Source: an uncultured Spirochaetaceae bacterium (lineage in GTDB: Bacteria > Spirochaetota > Spirochaetia > Treponematales > Treponemataceae). From it: 33,305 nt of DNA. The first letter of the stretch is position 1; every line of letters begins with the position of its first letter. This document shows positions 7,492 to 15,011 of the stretch, one piece after another. Under the pieces are notes generated by a model, which saw only the letters and a list, made by a program, of their open reading frames with translations, did not search any database and was not told where the DNA came from. The DNA lies in contig CADCCO010000017.1 of assembly GCA_902799965.1 (NCBI GenBank), positions 1 to 33,305 of the forward strand, read 5' to 3'. A program made the position numbers and the translations under genes.

Positions 7492-8646
7492 ATGAACAAA
7501 AACGACTGGCGCTTGCGGGCTTACGCCGCGCAGGCCAACAACGACAACGCTTCAAAAGAACTTGACGCGGCCACAAGCGCGATAAAGCGCGGCGGCCTTC
7601 TAAAAATTCCGCGCGAAGAAGGCGCGCAAGTAAAGCCTTCCGCTTCTCAAGGCGATTCCGTTTACCGCCGCGTGGCCAAATTTTTGCTTTTAATCGGAAG
7701 CGACCAAGCGGCCGAGGTCTTTAAATTCCTTCCGCAAGCCGACGTTGAAAAAATAATTCCCGAAATCACGACAATCCGCGAGGTTGACCAAGACGAGGCC
7801 GCGGCGATTTTTGAAGAATTCCGCTCGCTTGTGGAGACAAAAAAGGAAGGCGGCGGCGAGGCCACGGCCTTTAACATTTTGGAAAAAGCCTTTGGCGCGG
7901 GCAAGGCCGGAAACTTGATGAAAAAAGTCGAGGCCCAGCTTGACGCCGCGCATCCGTTCACCTATCTAAAAGAAAAGACAAAAGAAGAAATTCTCGCGCT
8001 GGTAAAAGGCGAAAGCGCGCAAATAATCGCGATTGTCCTAAGCTACCTTGAACCCAAGACCGCCGCCGACGTAATCAACATAATGGACGCAGCGCAAAAA
8101 AAAGAAGTGGTCCTTCGCCTTGCCAAAATGCAAAAAATTTCGCCAGACGTAATCCAGGCGATTGACAAGACGATTCACGAAAAGGCCTCAAAGCAAGTCA
8201 AGGACGACTCTTTGCGCATAGACGGCCGCGGCGCGCTCGCGCAAATCCTAAAGCGAATGGACATGGACGCGGAGCAGGAAATCTTGAACAACATCGAACG
8301 AACCGACCCTGAACTTAGCCGCGACTTGCAGCAGCATCTTTTCACTCTGGAAGACGTTATCTACGCCGACGAAAAATTCTTGCAAAAAAAGCTGGCTTCG
8401 ATGAGCGACAAGGACATCGCGTATTTGCTCGCCGCAAAGAGCCCGGAATTCGAGCGGAAAATTTTAAGCTGCGTTTCCGTTTCGCGCGCTTCGATTATTA
8501 TGGAAGAGCAGGAAGCCGCCAAGCCAATGCTCAAAAAAGACGTTGAGGCGATTACAAAAACTTTTGTGGAGCAATTGCGCGCCGCTTGGGAAAAAGACGA
8601 CCTGCGCTTGATTGGCCGCGACGACGACGAGGTTTACGTTCAATGA
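7492..8646 (+). CDS. fliG: Flagellar motor switch protein FliG, divergent paralogue (FliG1-like)
   Basis: 384 residues with the FliG architecture. The N-domain runs about 56-115 (VYRRVAKFLLLIGSDQAAEVF), the middle domain about 155-235 (ILALVKGESAQIIAIVLSYLEP), and the C-domain about 260-375 (DPELSRDLQQHLFTLEDVIYADE, then DKDIAYLLAAKSPEF). In the rotor, FliG binds FliF and FliM and meets the stator. The canonical EHPQ motif of the middle domain is replaced by ESAQ (174-177), and there are about 50 extra N-terminal residues. Spirochaetes are known to carry two FliG proteins. These changes fit the non-canonical one (FliG1), but that is inference. It has no Shine-Dalgarno. It overlaps the following protease gene through ATGA at 8643-8646. 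Confidence 0.8.
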   Translation: MNKNDWRLRAYAAQANNDNASKELDAATSAIKRGGLLKIPREEGAQVKPSASQGDSVYRRVAKFLLLIGSDQAAEVFKFLPQADVEKIIPEITTIREVDQDEAAAIFEEFRSLVETKKEGGGEATAFNILEKAFGAGKAGNLMKKVEAQLDAAHPFTYLKEKTKEEILALVKGESAQIIAIVLSYLEPKTAADVINIMDAAQKKEVVLRLAKMQKISPDVIQAIDKTIHEKASKQVKDDSLRIDGRGALAQILKRMDMDAEQEILNNIERTDPELSRDLQQHLFTLEDVIYADEKFLQKKLASMSDKDIAYLLAAKSPEFERKILSCVSVSRASIIMEEQEAAKPMLKKDVEAITKTFVEQLRAAWEKDDLRLIGRDDDEVYVQ

Positions 8647-11639
8647 TTTCAAAATCCTACAAGGGCTTTGACCTTATAAGCGTTCAGGACATTCCCGACT
8701 GCTCAAGCAAGGGAATTTACTTGCGGCACAGAAAGACCGGCCTTGAAGTTTACCACTTGCTTAACGACGACAAGGAAAACCTTTTCGCCTTCGCCTTCCG
8801 CACGCCCAACAAAAAGTCAAACGGCGCGGCGCACATCGTCGAACACTCCGTTTTTTGCGGATCGAAAAAATATCCGCTAAAAGACCCTTTCGCCGTTTTG
8901 GAAAGCCAAAGCGTCCAGACTTTTATGAACGCGCTCACTTTTCCGGACAAGACGGTTTACCCGGCAAGCTCGATTTTGGAAGCCGACTACTTTAAACTTA
9001 TGAGCGTTTACGCCGACGCGGTTTTCTTTCCGACGTTGAGCCGCGAAACTTTTTTGCAGGAAGGCCGCCGCCTTGAATTGGATTCCAAAAAAAATCCAAA
9101 AATCGTAGGCGTTGTCTTCAACGAAATGAAGGGCGCCTACTCGTCGTTCGCGGGCTCGGTCGGCGACGCGATTGACAAGGCGCTTGTTCCCGACACGATT
9201 TACGCCAAGGATTCCGGCGGCGACCCGCTTGAGGTGGCCCAGCTTTCCTACAAGGAATTCAAGGCCTTCCACAAAAAGTATTACTCGCCGCAAAACTGCC
9301 TTGTCTTTTTGTACGGGAACGTTCCGACAGAAAAACAATTGGATTTTTTGCAAAAGAACGTTTTGGATTCTTTTGAGCGGGACGGAACGAAATTCGACGC
9401 GCGCCTGCAAAAGAAATTTTTGGAAGAAACCTTGCGCGCCGAAACGCAAAAGCCGTTTAAGAAAATGGCTTTCTTGCGCGAAATCGGCCCGCTTTCCGCA
9501 GGCGACAAGGATTCCACCGCGCTGCTTTCTTGGCTGTGGGGAAATTCCGACAATATGGACGACTACGCCGAAAGCGTTTTTTTGGGGAACCTCTTGTGCG
9601 CGCAGGACGGCTCTCCGCTTTCAAAGGCCTTGCTAAAAAGCGGCTTGGGAAAAGACTTGAGCGTGGCCAACGGAACGGACGCTTCCGAACGGCAAATAAC
9701 TTTTTCCGCAGGCCTTCGCGGAGTCAAGGAAACGAACGCCGAAAAAGTCAAGGCTTGCATTTTAAAGGAAGTCGAGCGCGTTTGCGAGGAAGGAATTTCG
9801 GAGGACGAAATTTCGGCGGCGCTCAACGCGATTGACTTTGACAACCGCGAGATAAAGCGCTTCCAAGAGCCGTATTCGCTTGTCCTTATGCGCCGCGCCG
9901 TGCGCTCGTGGAATTACGGCGGAGTTCCCGGAAACTGCCTTTTTGTCCGCGCCGCCTTTGACCGCTTGAAGAACAAAATCAAGGCCGACCCAAAATTCAT
10001 TCAGGGCTTTGTAAAAAAGCGCTTGATTGACAACAAGCATTGCGCTTGGACGCTTATTACGCCCGACAAAAGTTATTTAAAGGAGCGCGAGGCGCAGGAA
10101 AAAGTCATCGCGGCGGCGTTGGCGGCTCAAACGACAAAAGCGCGGATTCAGGCCGAAGCCGACCAGCTGCACGCTTTGCAAGAACGAGCCGATGACGAAA
10201 AGGACAAGGCGCTGATTCCGCACATTCGCCCGCGCGACTTAAAGGCCGTTGACGAAAAAATCAAGGCCGTCCGCGCCGACATTCTATGCGGACAAGGCGG
10301 CGGAAAAAAAGTTCCGCTTTTTAAAAGCGTGGAAAACACAAACGGCATCGCGTATTTTACCGCGGCCTTTCCATTTGACGTTTTCGAGCCGGAACTTTAT
10401 CCTTACCTTCCGTTCTTCGCCTACATCTTGAACGAACTGGGCTGGGGAAATTTAAGCTGGGAAAAAACTTCGCTTTTAATCGCAAAGACTTGCGGCGGCT
10501 TTAGCACGACGGCCTTTTCCCATTCGTGCCCGGACAGCCCGGGAGCGCGCGAGCTGAACAAAACGAACCGCGCCTTCGCCGGCCGCCAATGGCTTTTTTG
10601 CAAGGTAAAGGCGTTGGACGAAAAAATAGAGCCTTCTCTTGCCTTGATGCGCGACTGCTTGAAGGCCGCCCGCTACGACGACAAAAAGCGCGTCCGCACT
10701 TTGGCCGAAGAAGTTTTGAGCGACTTGGAAAGCTCTGTAATGCCGAACGGCCACATTTTTGCGGGCGGCCGCGCCGAATGCCGAACCAACAAGTCTTGCG
10801 CTATTGACGAAATCTGGGGCGGCGCCTCGCAGATTTTCACTATGCGGAAAATTTTGGCTGACCTTGACGGAACGATAGAGAAAATGAAATTCATCGCCTC
10901 GCGCGTTTTCAATGCGGGCGCCGTTTTGCACGTTACGGCGGACAAAGCCACAATGCCGGCCGCCTTAAAGGCCTTTGAAAAATTCGCGCAAGAGATGGAC
11001 TTGCGCTCGCCGCAAAAAAAGCTTTCCGCGCCCGACTCGGCCTTTTACGCTTTGACCAACATCGGCAAAAAGGATTCGGCGTTCTCCGAAACTATTTCCG
11101 TTCCTGGAATGGTTGGCTTTGCCGCGCTTTCTTTCAAGGCGGCCAAGTATATGACGCGCGAGTCGGTCGCCCAAAAAGTTTTGTCGCATTTTTTGTCCAG
11201 CGGCGTCTTGTGGGAAAAAATCCGAACGGTCGGCGGAGCGTACGGCGCCTTTGCCGGCGTTGACCCAATCAGCGGAACTTTCACGCTTTCGACATACCGC
11301 GACCCCAATCCCGCCAAAAGCCTCGCCGCCTTTGACGAATGTTTGGCCGCCGCCGCAAAAAGCCGCTTTGACAAAGAGACGGTCGAAAAGGCGATTGCGG
11401 GAACCTATTCAAGCCTTGTCCAACCAAAGACTCCAAAGGGCAGGGGCAGCGCGGCCTTTTTGCGCCAGCTGTACTTGGTCGACCCCAAGGAAGTTTTGGA
11501 GCGGACAAAAATTCTTCTTTCGATAACGGCGGAAGACTTGCAAAAAGCCGCCCGCAATCTCCTTCGCGAGCGCGCCAAAAATTCCAAGAGCGTTTTGATT
11601 GTTCCCAAAGGCTCCGCCCCCGCCGACATTGAGATATAA
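8643..11639 (+). CDS. M16C zinc metalloprotease (presequence-protease/PreP family)
   Basis: 998 residues, the usual length for M16C two-half peptidases that degrade small unstructured peptides inside a closed chamber. The inverted zinc motif HIVEH is at 64-68 (His64, Glu67, His68), with the distal ligand Glu161 in NEMKGAYSS. The C-terminal half lacks the zinc motif, as expected, and keeps the substrate-binding region (LWEKIRTVGGAYGAFAG). There is no signal peptide, so it is probably cytoplasmic. The start at 8643 is the ATGA overlap with the fliG stop. An upstream in-frame ATG at 8586 would overlap fliG by 60 bases and is less likely. Expression should follow fliG, although no functional link is known. 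Confidence 0.9.
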   Translation: MISKSYKGFDLISVQDIPDCSSKGIYLRHRKTGLEVYHLLNDDKENLFAFAFRTPNKKSNGAAHIVEHSVFCGSKKYPLKDPFAVLESQSVQTFMNALTFPDKTVYPASSILEADYFKLMSVYADAVFFPTLSRETFLQEGRRLELDSKKNPKIVGVVFNEMKGAYSSFAGSVGDAIDKALVPDTIYAKDSGGDPLEVAQLSYKEFKAFHKKYYSPQNCLVFLYGNVPTEKQLDFLQKNVLDSFERDGTKFDARLQKKFLEETLRAETQKPFKKMAFLREIGPLSAGDKDSTALLSWLWGNSDNMDDYAESVFLGNLLCAQDGSPLSKALLKSGLGKDLSVANGTDASERQITFSAGLRGVKETNAEKVKACILKEVERVCEEGISEDEISAALNAIDFDNREIKRFQEPYSLVLMRRAVRSWNYGGVPGNCLFVRAAFDRLKNKIKADPKFIQGFVKKRLIDNKHCAWTLITPDKSYLKEREAQEKVIAAALAAQTTKARIQAEADQLHALQERADDEKDKALIPHIRPRDLKAVDEKIKAVRADILCGQGGGKKVPLFKSVENTNGIAYFTAAFPFDVFEPELYPYLPFFAYILNELGWGNLSWEKTSLLIAKTCGGFSTTAFSHSCPDSPGARELNKTNRAFAGRQWLFCKVKALDEKIEPSLALMRDCLKAARYDDKKRVRTLAEEVLSDLESSVMPNGHIFAGGRAECRTNKSCAIDEIWGGASQIFTMRKILADLDGTIEKMKFIASRVFNAGAVLHVTADKATMPAALKAFEKFAQEMDLRSPQKKLSAPDSAFYALTNIGKKDSAFSETISVPGMVGFAALSFKAAKYMTRESVAQKVLSHFLSSGVLWEKIRTVGGAYGAFAGVDPISGTFTLSTYRDPNPAKSLAAFDECLAAAAKSRFDKETVEKAIAGTYSSLVQPKTPKGRGSAAFLRQLYLVDPKEVLERTKILLSITAEDLQKAARNLLRERAKNSKSVLIVPKGSAPADIEI

Positions 11640-11688
11640 TCCAAAAGCGCGGCAATTTTCGGTGAAGAAAAAGTTTTTGTAAGTCGAC

Positions 11689-11832
11689 AAAAAAAACGCG
11701 TAGGGCGAGAAGCGCGGGCGCTCACTCTGAGGCTGCCAATTTTGCGCAGCAAAATTGAAATAAATGTACATCTTCCCTTGCAGCCTCAGTCGTGAGCAAG
11801 CCTCGCGCTTAGTCGCCCGAGAGCGTTTTTTT
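11689..11832. repeat. Large palindromic element, copy 2
   Basis: 144 bases from an eight-A run plus CGCGTAGGG to CCCGAGAGCG plus seven T. Arms pair in blocks: GGGCGA with TCGCCC, GCGCG with CGCGC, CAC with GTG, CTGAGGCTGC with GCAGCCTCAG. Inside are the hairpin CAATTTTGC-GCA-GCAAAATTG and the unpaired ATGTACATCTTCCC. Same orientation as copy 1. It lies between the M16C protease gene and the fusA promoter. Its T-rich end could terminate the upstream operon. Confidence 0.8.
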
Positions 11833-11839
11833 CTTGGCA

Positions 11840-11868
11840 TTGATTATAATTCAATTCTTCATTATAAT
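11840..11868 (+). promoter_or_regulatory. Promoter of fusA
   Basis: TTGATT (11840-11845), 17-base spacer, TATAAT (11863-11868). Start near 11875, with a leader of about 16 nt containing GGAG. Confidence 0.75.
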
Positions 11869-11890
11869 AGACCCCACTTTTGGAGATATT

Positions 11891-13945
11891 ATGAGTTTGG
11901 AAAAAATGCGCAACATCGGAATCATGGCCCACATCGACGCGGGAAAGACCACGACCACCGAGCGAATTCTTTATTACACGAAAAAAATTCACAAGATTGG
12001 CGAGATAGACGACGGCCAGGCCACTATGGACTGGATGGCGCAAGAGCAGGAGCGCGGAATCACGATTTGTTCCGCCGCCACCACAACATATTGGAAAAAC
12101 TATCAAATCAACATAATCGACACGCCCGGCCACGTTGACTTTACGGCAGAAGTCGAGCGCAGCCTTCGCGTTCTTGACGGCGCCGTTTGCGTTTTGTGCG
12201 CGGTTGACGGAGTTCAGCCCCAGACTGAAACCGTTTGGAAGCAGGCCGACGAGTTCAACGTTCCCCGCTTGTGCTTTATGAACAAGATGGACAGAATCGG
12301 CGCCGACTTTTTTGGCTCTATGGAAGACGTTCACAACAAGTTTGGCGTGGAATGCGTCGCTCTCCAAATCCCGATTGGCCAAGGCCCAGACTTTGAAGGC
12401 GTCATCGACCTTCTTAAAATGAAGGAAATCCGCTGGGACGCGGAAAGCGAAGGCGAAAAATTCACCGAGACCGACATAGACGCAAGCCGTTTGGACGAAG
12501 CGAACGAGTGGCGCGAAAAATTGGTTGACGCGGTTGCCTCTAGCGACGACGCTCTTGCCGAACTTTATTTGGAAGGAAAAGAAATCACGGTCGAGCAATT
12601 AAAGGCCGCGCTCCGCAAGGGCACGATAAGCCGCGCCTTTGTTCCCTTCGTTATGGGAAGCTCGCGCCACAACCAAGGCGTTCAGCCTTTGATCGACGCA
12701 GTCGTCGACTACCTTCCGGCGCCGGACGAAATTCCTCCGGCCAAGGGCGTTCACGTAAAGCGCGACAAAACCGAAGACGTGGAAGTTCCCTGCAAGGAAA
12801 GCGGACAGGCGCTCGGCCTTGTGTTCAAAATTCAGTACGACCGCGAAATGGGCCCGCTGTGTTATGTCAGAATGTATTCTGGAAAAATCTCCGCCGGAAC
12901 GCAAGTCTTTAACGTCGGAAAGAAAAAGCGCGAGCGCGTGAACCGCATTTTGCGAATGCACGCCGACAAGTCCGAGCCGATGGAAAGCGTCAGCGCGGGC
13001 GACATCGCCGTTTTCATAGGTCTTAAATTGGCGCAAACCGGCGACTCGCTTGGAAGCGAAGGCTTCCCGGTCTTGCTTGAAAGCGTCAACTTCCCGGAGC
13101 CTGTAATCAGCGTCGCCATTGAGCCGGACTCAATCAGCGAGCGCGACAAATTGAACGAAACGCTTGAAATACTTTCGCGCGAAGACCCGACCTTTACCCA
13201 CAAGGAAGACGCGGAAACCGGCCAAATGATTATCAGCGGCATGGGCGAGCTGCACCTTGACGTTTTGGTCACCCGCATGAAAGACGACTTTGGCGTAAAG
13301 GCCAGGGTGGGAGCGCCGCAAGTCACTTACCGCGAGGCCGTCACCGCCCAAGCCTCCGCGACGGAAAACTACAGCCGCGTCCTTGGCGGAAAGGAAAACA
13401 CGGCGGGAATCACCGTCACCGTCGCCCCGCGCGAATCAGGACAGGGCAACAGCTACGAATGCCTTGTTCGCGACTCTTCCATTCCCGAAGAAATTTACGA
13501 CGCGGTCAAAAGCGGCTTTGAAAGCGCCTTGTCCGCCGGCATCAGCTACGGCTATCCCTGCGTGGACACGGCCGTCAGCGTCACTGCGCTTGACTGGAAC
13601 GAGCTTACTTCGACAACATTCGCCTTTGAGGCTTGCGCCGTGGCCGCCTTTGACAAGGCTTGCAAGAACGCCGCGCCGGAGCTTTTGGAGCCGGTGATGA
13701 ACGTTGAAATTTCTTGCCCCAAGGAATTCGTGGGCGACGCGATGAGCCAAGTGACCCAGCGCGGCGGCATGATTTTGGGCCAGGATTCCAAGCCCAGCGG
13801 AGAACTCATTCACTGCGAGGCGCCGATGGCCAAGATGTTCGGCTTTAGCACCAACTTGCGCAGCGTCACCCAAGGCCGCGCCAGCTTCCAAATGGAGTTC
13901 AGCCGCTTCCAAGTCAAAGTCGGCGGTCTGGGCAGCGCGTATTGA
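11891..13945 (+). CDS. fusA: Translation elongation factor G
   Basis: 684-residue translational GTPase that moves tRNA and mRNA on the ribosome. G-domain motifs: AHIDAGKTT (13-21), switch II DTPGH (about 81-85) and NKMD for guanine specificity. The effector stretch around QERGIT is intact, and the C-terminal domain IV/V region ends with GRASFQMEFSRF. The start at 11891 has GGAG 5 bases upstream. The longer in-frame ATG at 11834 lies upstream of the promoter. Spirochaetes usually have two EF-G genes (a translocation form and a recycling form). The sequence alone does not let me say which one this is. The last Tyr codon and the TGA stop are the first bases of a tandem repeat array. Confidence 0.93.
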   Translation: MSLEKMRNIGIMAHIDAGKTTTTERILYYTKKIHKIGEIDDGQATMDWMAQEQERGITICSAATTTYWKNYQINIIDTPGHVDFTAEVERSLRVLDGAVCVLCAVDGVQPQTETVWKQADEFNVPRLCFMNKMDRIGADFFGSMEDVHNKFGVECVALQIPIGQGPDFEGVIDLLKMKEIRWDAESEGEKFTETDIDASRLDEANEWREKLVDAVASSDDALAELYLEGKEITVEQLKAALRKGTISRAFVPFVMGSSRHNQGVQPLIDAVVDYLPAPDEIPPAKGVHVKRDKTEDVEVPCKESGQALGLVFKIQYDREMGPLCYVRMYSGKISAGTQVFNVGKKKRERVNRILRMHADKSEPMESVSAGDIAVFIGLKLAQTGDSLGSEGFPVLLESVNFPEPVISVAIEPDSISERDKLNETLEILSREDPTFTHKEDAETGQMIISGMGELHLDVLVTRMKDDFGVKARVGAPQVTYREAVTAQASATENYSRVLGGKENTAGITVTVAPRESGQGNSYECLVRDSSIPEEIYDAVKSGFESALSAGISYGYPCVDTAVSVTALDWNELTSTTFAFEACAVAAFDKACKNAAPELLEPVMNVEISCPKEFVGDAMSQVTQRGGMILGQDSKPSGELIHCEAPMAKMFGFSTNLRSVTQGRASFQMEFSRFQVKVGGLGSAY

Positions 13946-14130
13946 CAGTCCGCGTGAGCGGACGAGTGGATAATTTCCTTAACAAAAGGACGGCTTGCCG
14001 GCCTATTGACAGCGCTCGTGAGAGTGCAAGTGGATAATTTCCTTGCCAAAACGACGCGAAGCGGCGTATTGACAGTCCGCGTGAGCGGACGAGTGGATAA
14101 TTTCCTTGCCAAAACGACGCGAAGCGGCGT
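13941..14130 (+). repeat. Tandem array of three 63-64 bp two-hairpin repeat units
   Basis: Units at 13941-14004, 14005-14067 and 14068-14130, plus a truncated fourth (ATTGATAAG) at 14131. Each has ATTGACAG, a hairpin with a GTGA loop (TCCGC/GCGGA or CGCTC/GAGTG), the invariant AGTGGATAATTTCCTT, then a second hairpin (GGACGGC-TT-GCCGGCC or CGACGC-GAA-GCGGCG). Stem sequences change while pairing is kept. The first unit starts within the fusA stop codon context (TGA 13943-13945). There are no unique spacers, so it is not CRISPR, and no convincing reading frame. Confidence 0.85.
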
Positions 14131-14145
14131 ATTGATAAGAAAAAC

Positions 14146-14281
14146 AAAACGCTCTCGGGAGAATCGAACGGCCTTACTTGCGGTTGCGGCTGCAATGGAA
14201 GATGTACATTTACGTCAATTTCGCTTCGCGAAATTGGCAGCCGCAAAGCAAGCGGCCGTCCGCCTTCTCCCTACGCGTTTT
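14146..14281. repeat. Large palindromic element, copy 3 (inverted orientation)
   Basis: 136 bases from AAAACGCTCTCGGG to CTACGCGTTTT. Arms: GGAGAA/TTCTCC, ACGGCC/GGCCGT, CTTGC/GCAAG, GCGGCTGC/GCAGCCGC. The inner hairpin CAATTTCGC-TTC-GCGAAATTG lies next to the right arm, and the unpaired GAAGATGTACAT strand lies next to the left arm. It is thus the reverse complement of the layout in the copies at 5421 and 11689. The arm sequences differ from those copies while pairing is retained. Confidence 0.8.
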
Positions 14282-14331
14282 AATTGCTTGAAATGCGGCT
14301 GGCCGATTCCGCCCGGTACGTCGAACAAGCC

Positions 14332-14485
14332 AAAAAACGCGCGAAGGAGCGGGGCGGCTGGCGAAAACTCTCTGTTTGCGCCGCCGCGCAAGCGGCGAAG
14401 TTTAATAGTTACAAGCGCAAACAGTGAGTAGCGACGCTAGCTAGCGGTTTTGCCTGCCGCAGCCGCGACTGGGAGCGTTTTTTTT
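14332..14485. repeat. Large palindromic element, divergent member, with terminator-like end
   Basis: 154 bases from AAAAAACGCGCG to GACTGGGAGCG plus eight T. The same outer ends occur on the composite at 5341-5552. Pairing blocks: GCGGC/GCCGC, AAAAC/GTTTT, CTGTTTGCGC/GCGCAAACAG. An inner hairpin CGCCGC-GCAA-GCGGCG abuts the left arm and is followed by an unpaired AAGTTTAATAGTTACAA. So the architecture is that of the other elements but the internal sequence is different. The T-run suits termination before the ndk promoter. The 50 bases between this and the previous element (14282-14331) show nothing recognisable. Confidence 0.65.
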
Positions 14486-14501
14486 GCTTGTTCGCGCTGT
14501 C

Positions 14502-14531
14502 TTGACTTGCAGGCGGCGTTTGCGCTAAAAT
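14502..14531 (+). promoter_or_regulatory. Promoter of the ndk-gpsA-ffh operon
   Basis: TTGACT (14502-14507), 18-base spacer, TAAAAT (14526-14531). The -10 ends 9 bases before the ATG, so the AAGGA at 14534-14538 would lie upstream of, or at, the transcription start. A near-leaderless message is predicted. Confidence 0.6.
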
Positions 14532-14540
14532 GCAAGGATT

Positions 14541-14987
14541 ATGGAAACACGTTGTTTTGCAATGCTTAAGCCTGGCGTATTGAACCGCAGGCTGGTCGGC
14601 GAGGTTATCAGCCGGCTTGAGAAAAAAGGCCTCAAATTGATCGGCCTTAAGATGATGAACATTTCTCCCGAACTGGCGTCCAACCACTACGCCGAGCACA
14701 AGGGAAAGGCCTTTTACGATTCGCTCGTGGGCTACATAACCAGCGCGCCCGTCGTGGCCATGTGCTGGCAGGGCGACGACTGCGTCACTTTGGTGCGCAA
14801 ATTGGTCGGCTCCACAAGCCCGGCCGAGGCGCATCCCGGAACGATTCGCGGCGACTTTTGCTGCCACACACAATACAACGTCATTCACGCTTCGGACAGC
14901 GACACAAGCGCCGAGCGCGAAATCAACTTGTTCTTTAAACCTGAAGAGTTGATTGACTGGGAAGACAACGCTTCCATTTGGTTCTAA
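14541..14987 (+). CDS. ndk: Nucleoside diphosphate kinase
   Basis: 148 residues, standard length. Transfers the gamma-phosphate from ATP to nucleoside diphosphates through a phospho-histidine. The active site NVIHASDS (113-120) has the phospho-accepting His116, and MLKPG (8-12) carries the nucleotide-binding Lys10. HPGTIRGDF (98-106) is the nucleotide-binding segment. First gene of a likely operon: gpsA begins 24 bases after its stop. Length and motifs make the assignment secure. Confidence 0.96.
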   Translation: METRCFAMLKPGVLNRRLVGEVISRLEKKGLKLIGLKMMNISPELASNHYAEHKGKAFYDSLVGYITSAPVVAMCWQGDDCVTLVRKLVGSTSPAEAHPGTIRGDFCCHTQYNVIHASDSDTSAEREINLFFKPEELIDWEDNASIWF

Positions 14988-15011
14988 AATTTTTTTACAG
15001 AAGGCTTTGCG

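Noticed and set aside
11750..11790. Mini-ORF with Shine-Dalgarno-like AAGGGAAG before ATGTAC on the minus strand of the palindrome
   Set aside because: The pattern recurs in the copies but the reading frame after ATG is not conserved, so it is explained by the conserved unpaired strand.
13943..14080. Promoters at each TTGACA of the tandem repeat
   Set aside because: The only -10-like word (GATAAT) lies 21 bases after TTGACA, too far for a normal sigma-70 promoter.
13941..14130. CRISPR array
   Set aside because: The units are contiguous with no unique spacers, each is internally structured, and no cas genes are nearby.
14006..14431. Open frame of 141 codons across the repeat array and palindromes
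   Set aside because: It exists because the 63-base unit is a multiple of three. It has no ribosome-binding site, crosses different repeat elements and ends in the next element.
5421..14485. Integron attC sites
   Set aside because: The plan (imperfect palindrome with unpaired bases) is reminiscent, but the conserved GTTRRRY/RYYYAAC boxes are absent, the spacing to genes is irregular and no integrase is present.
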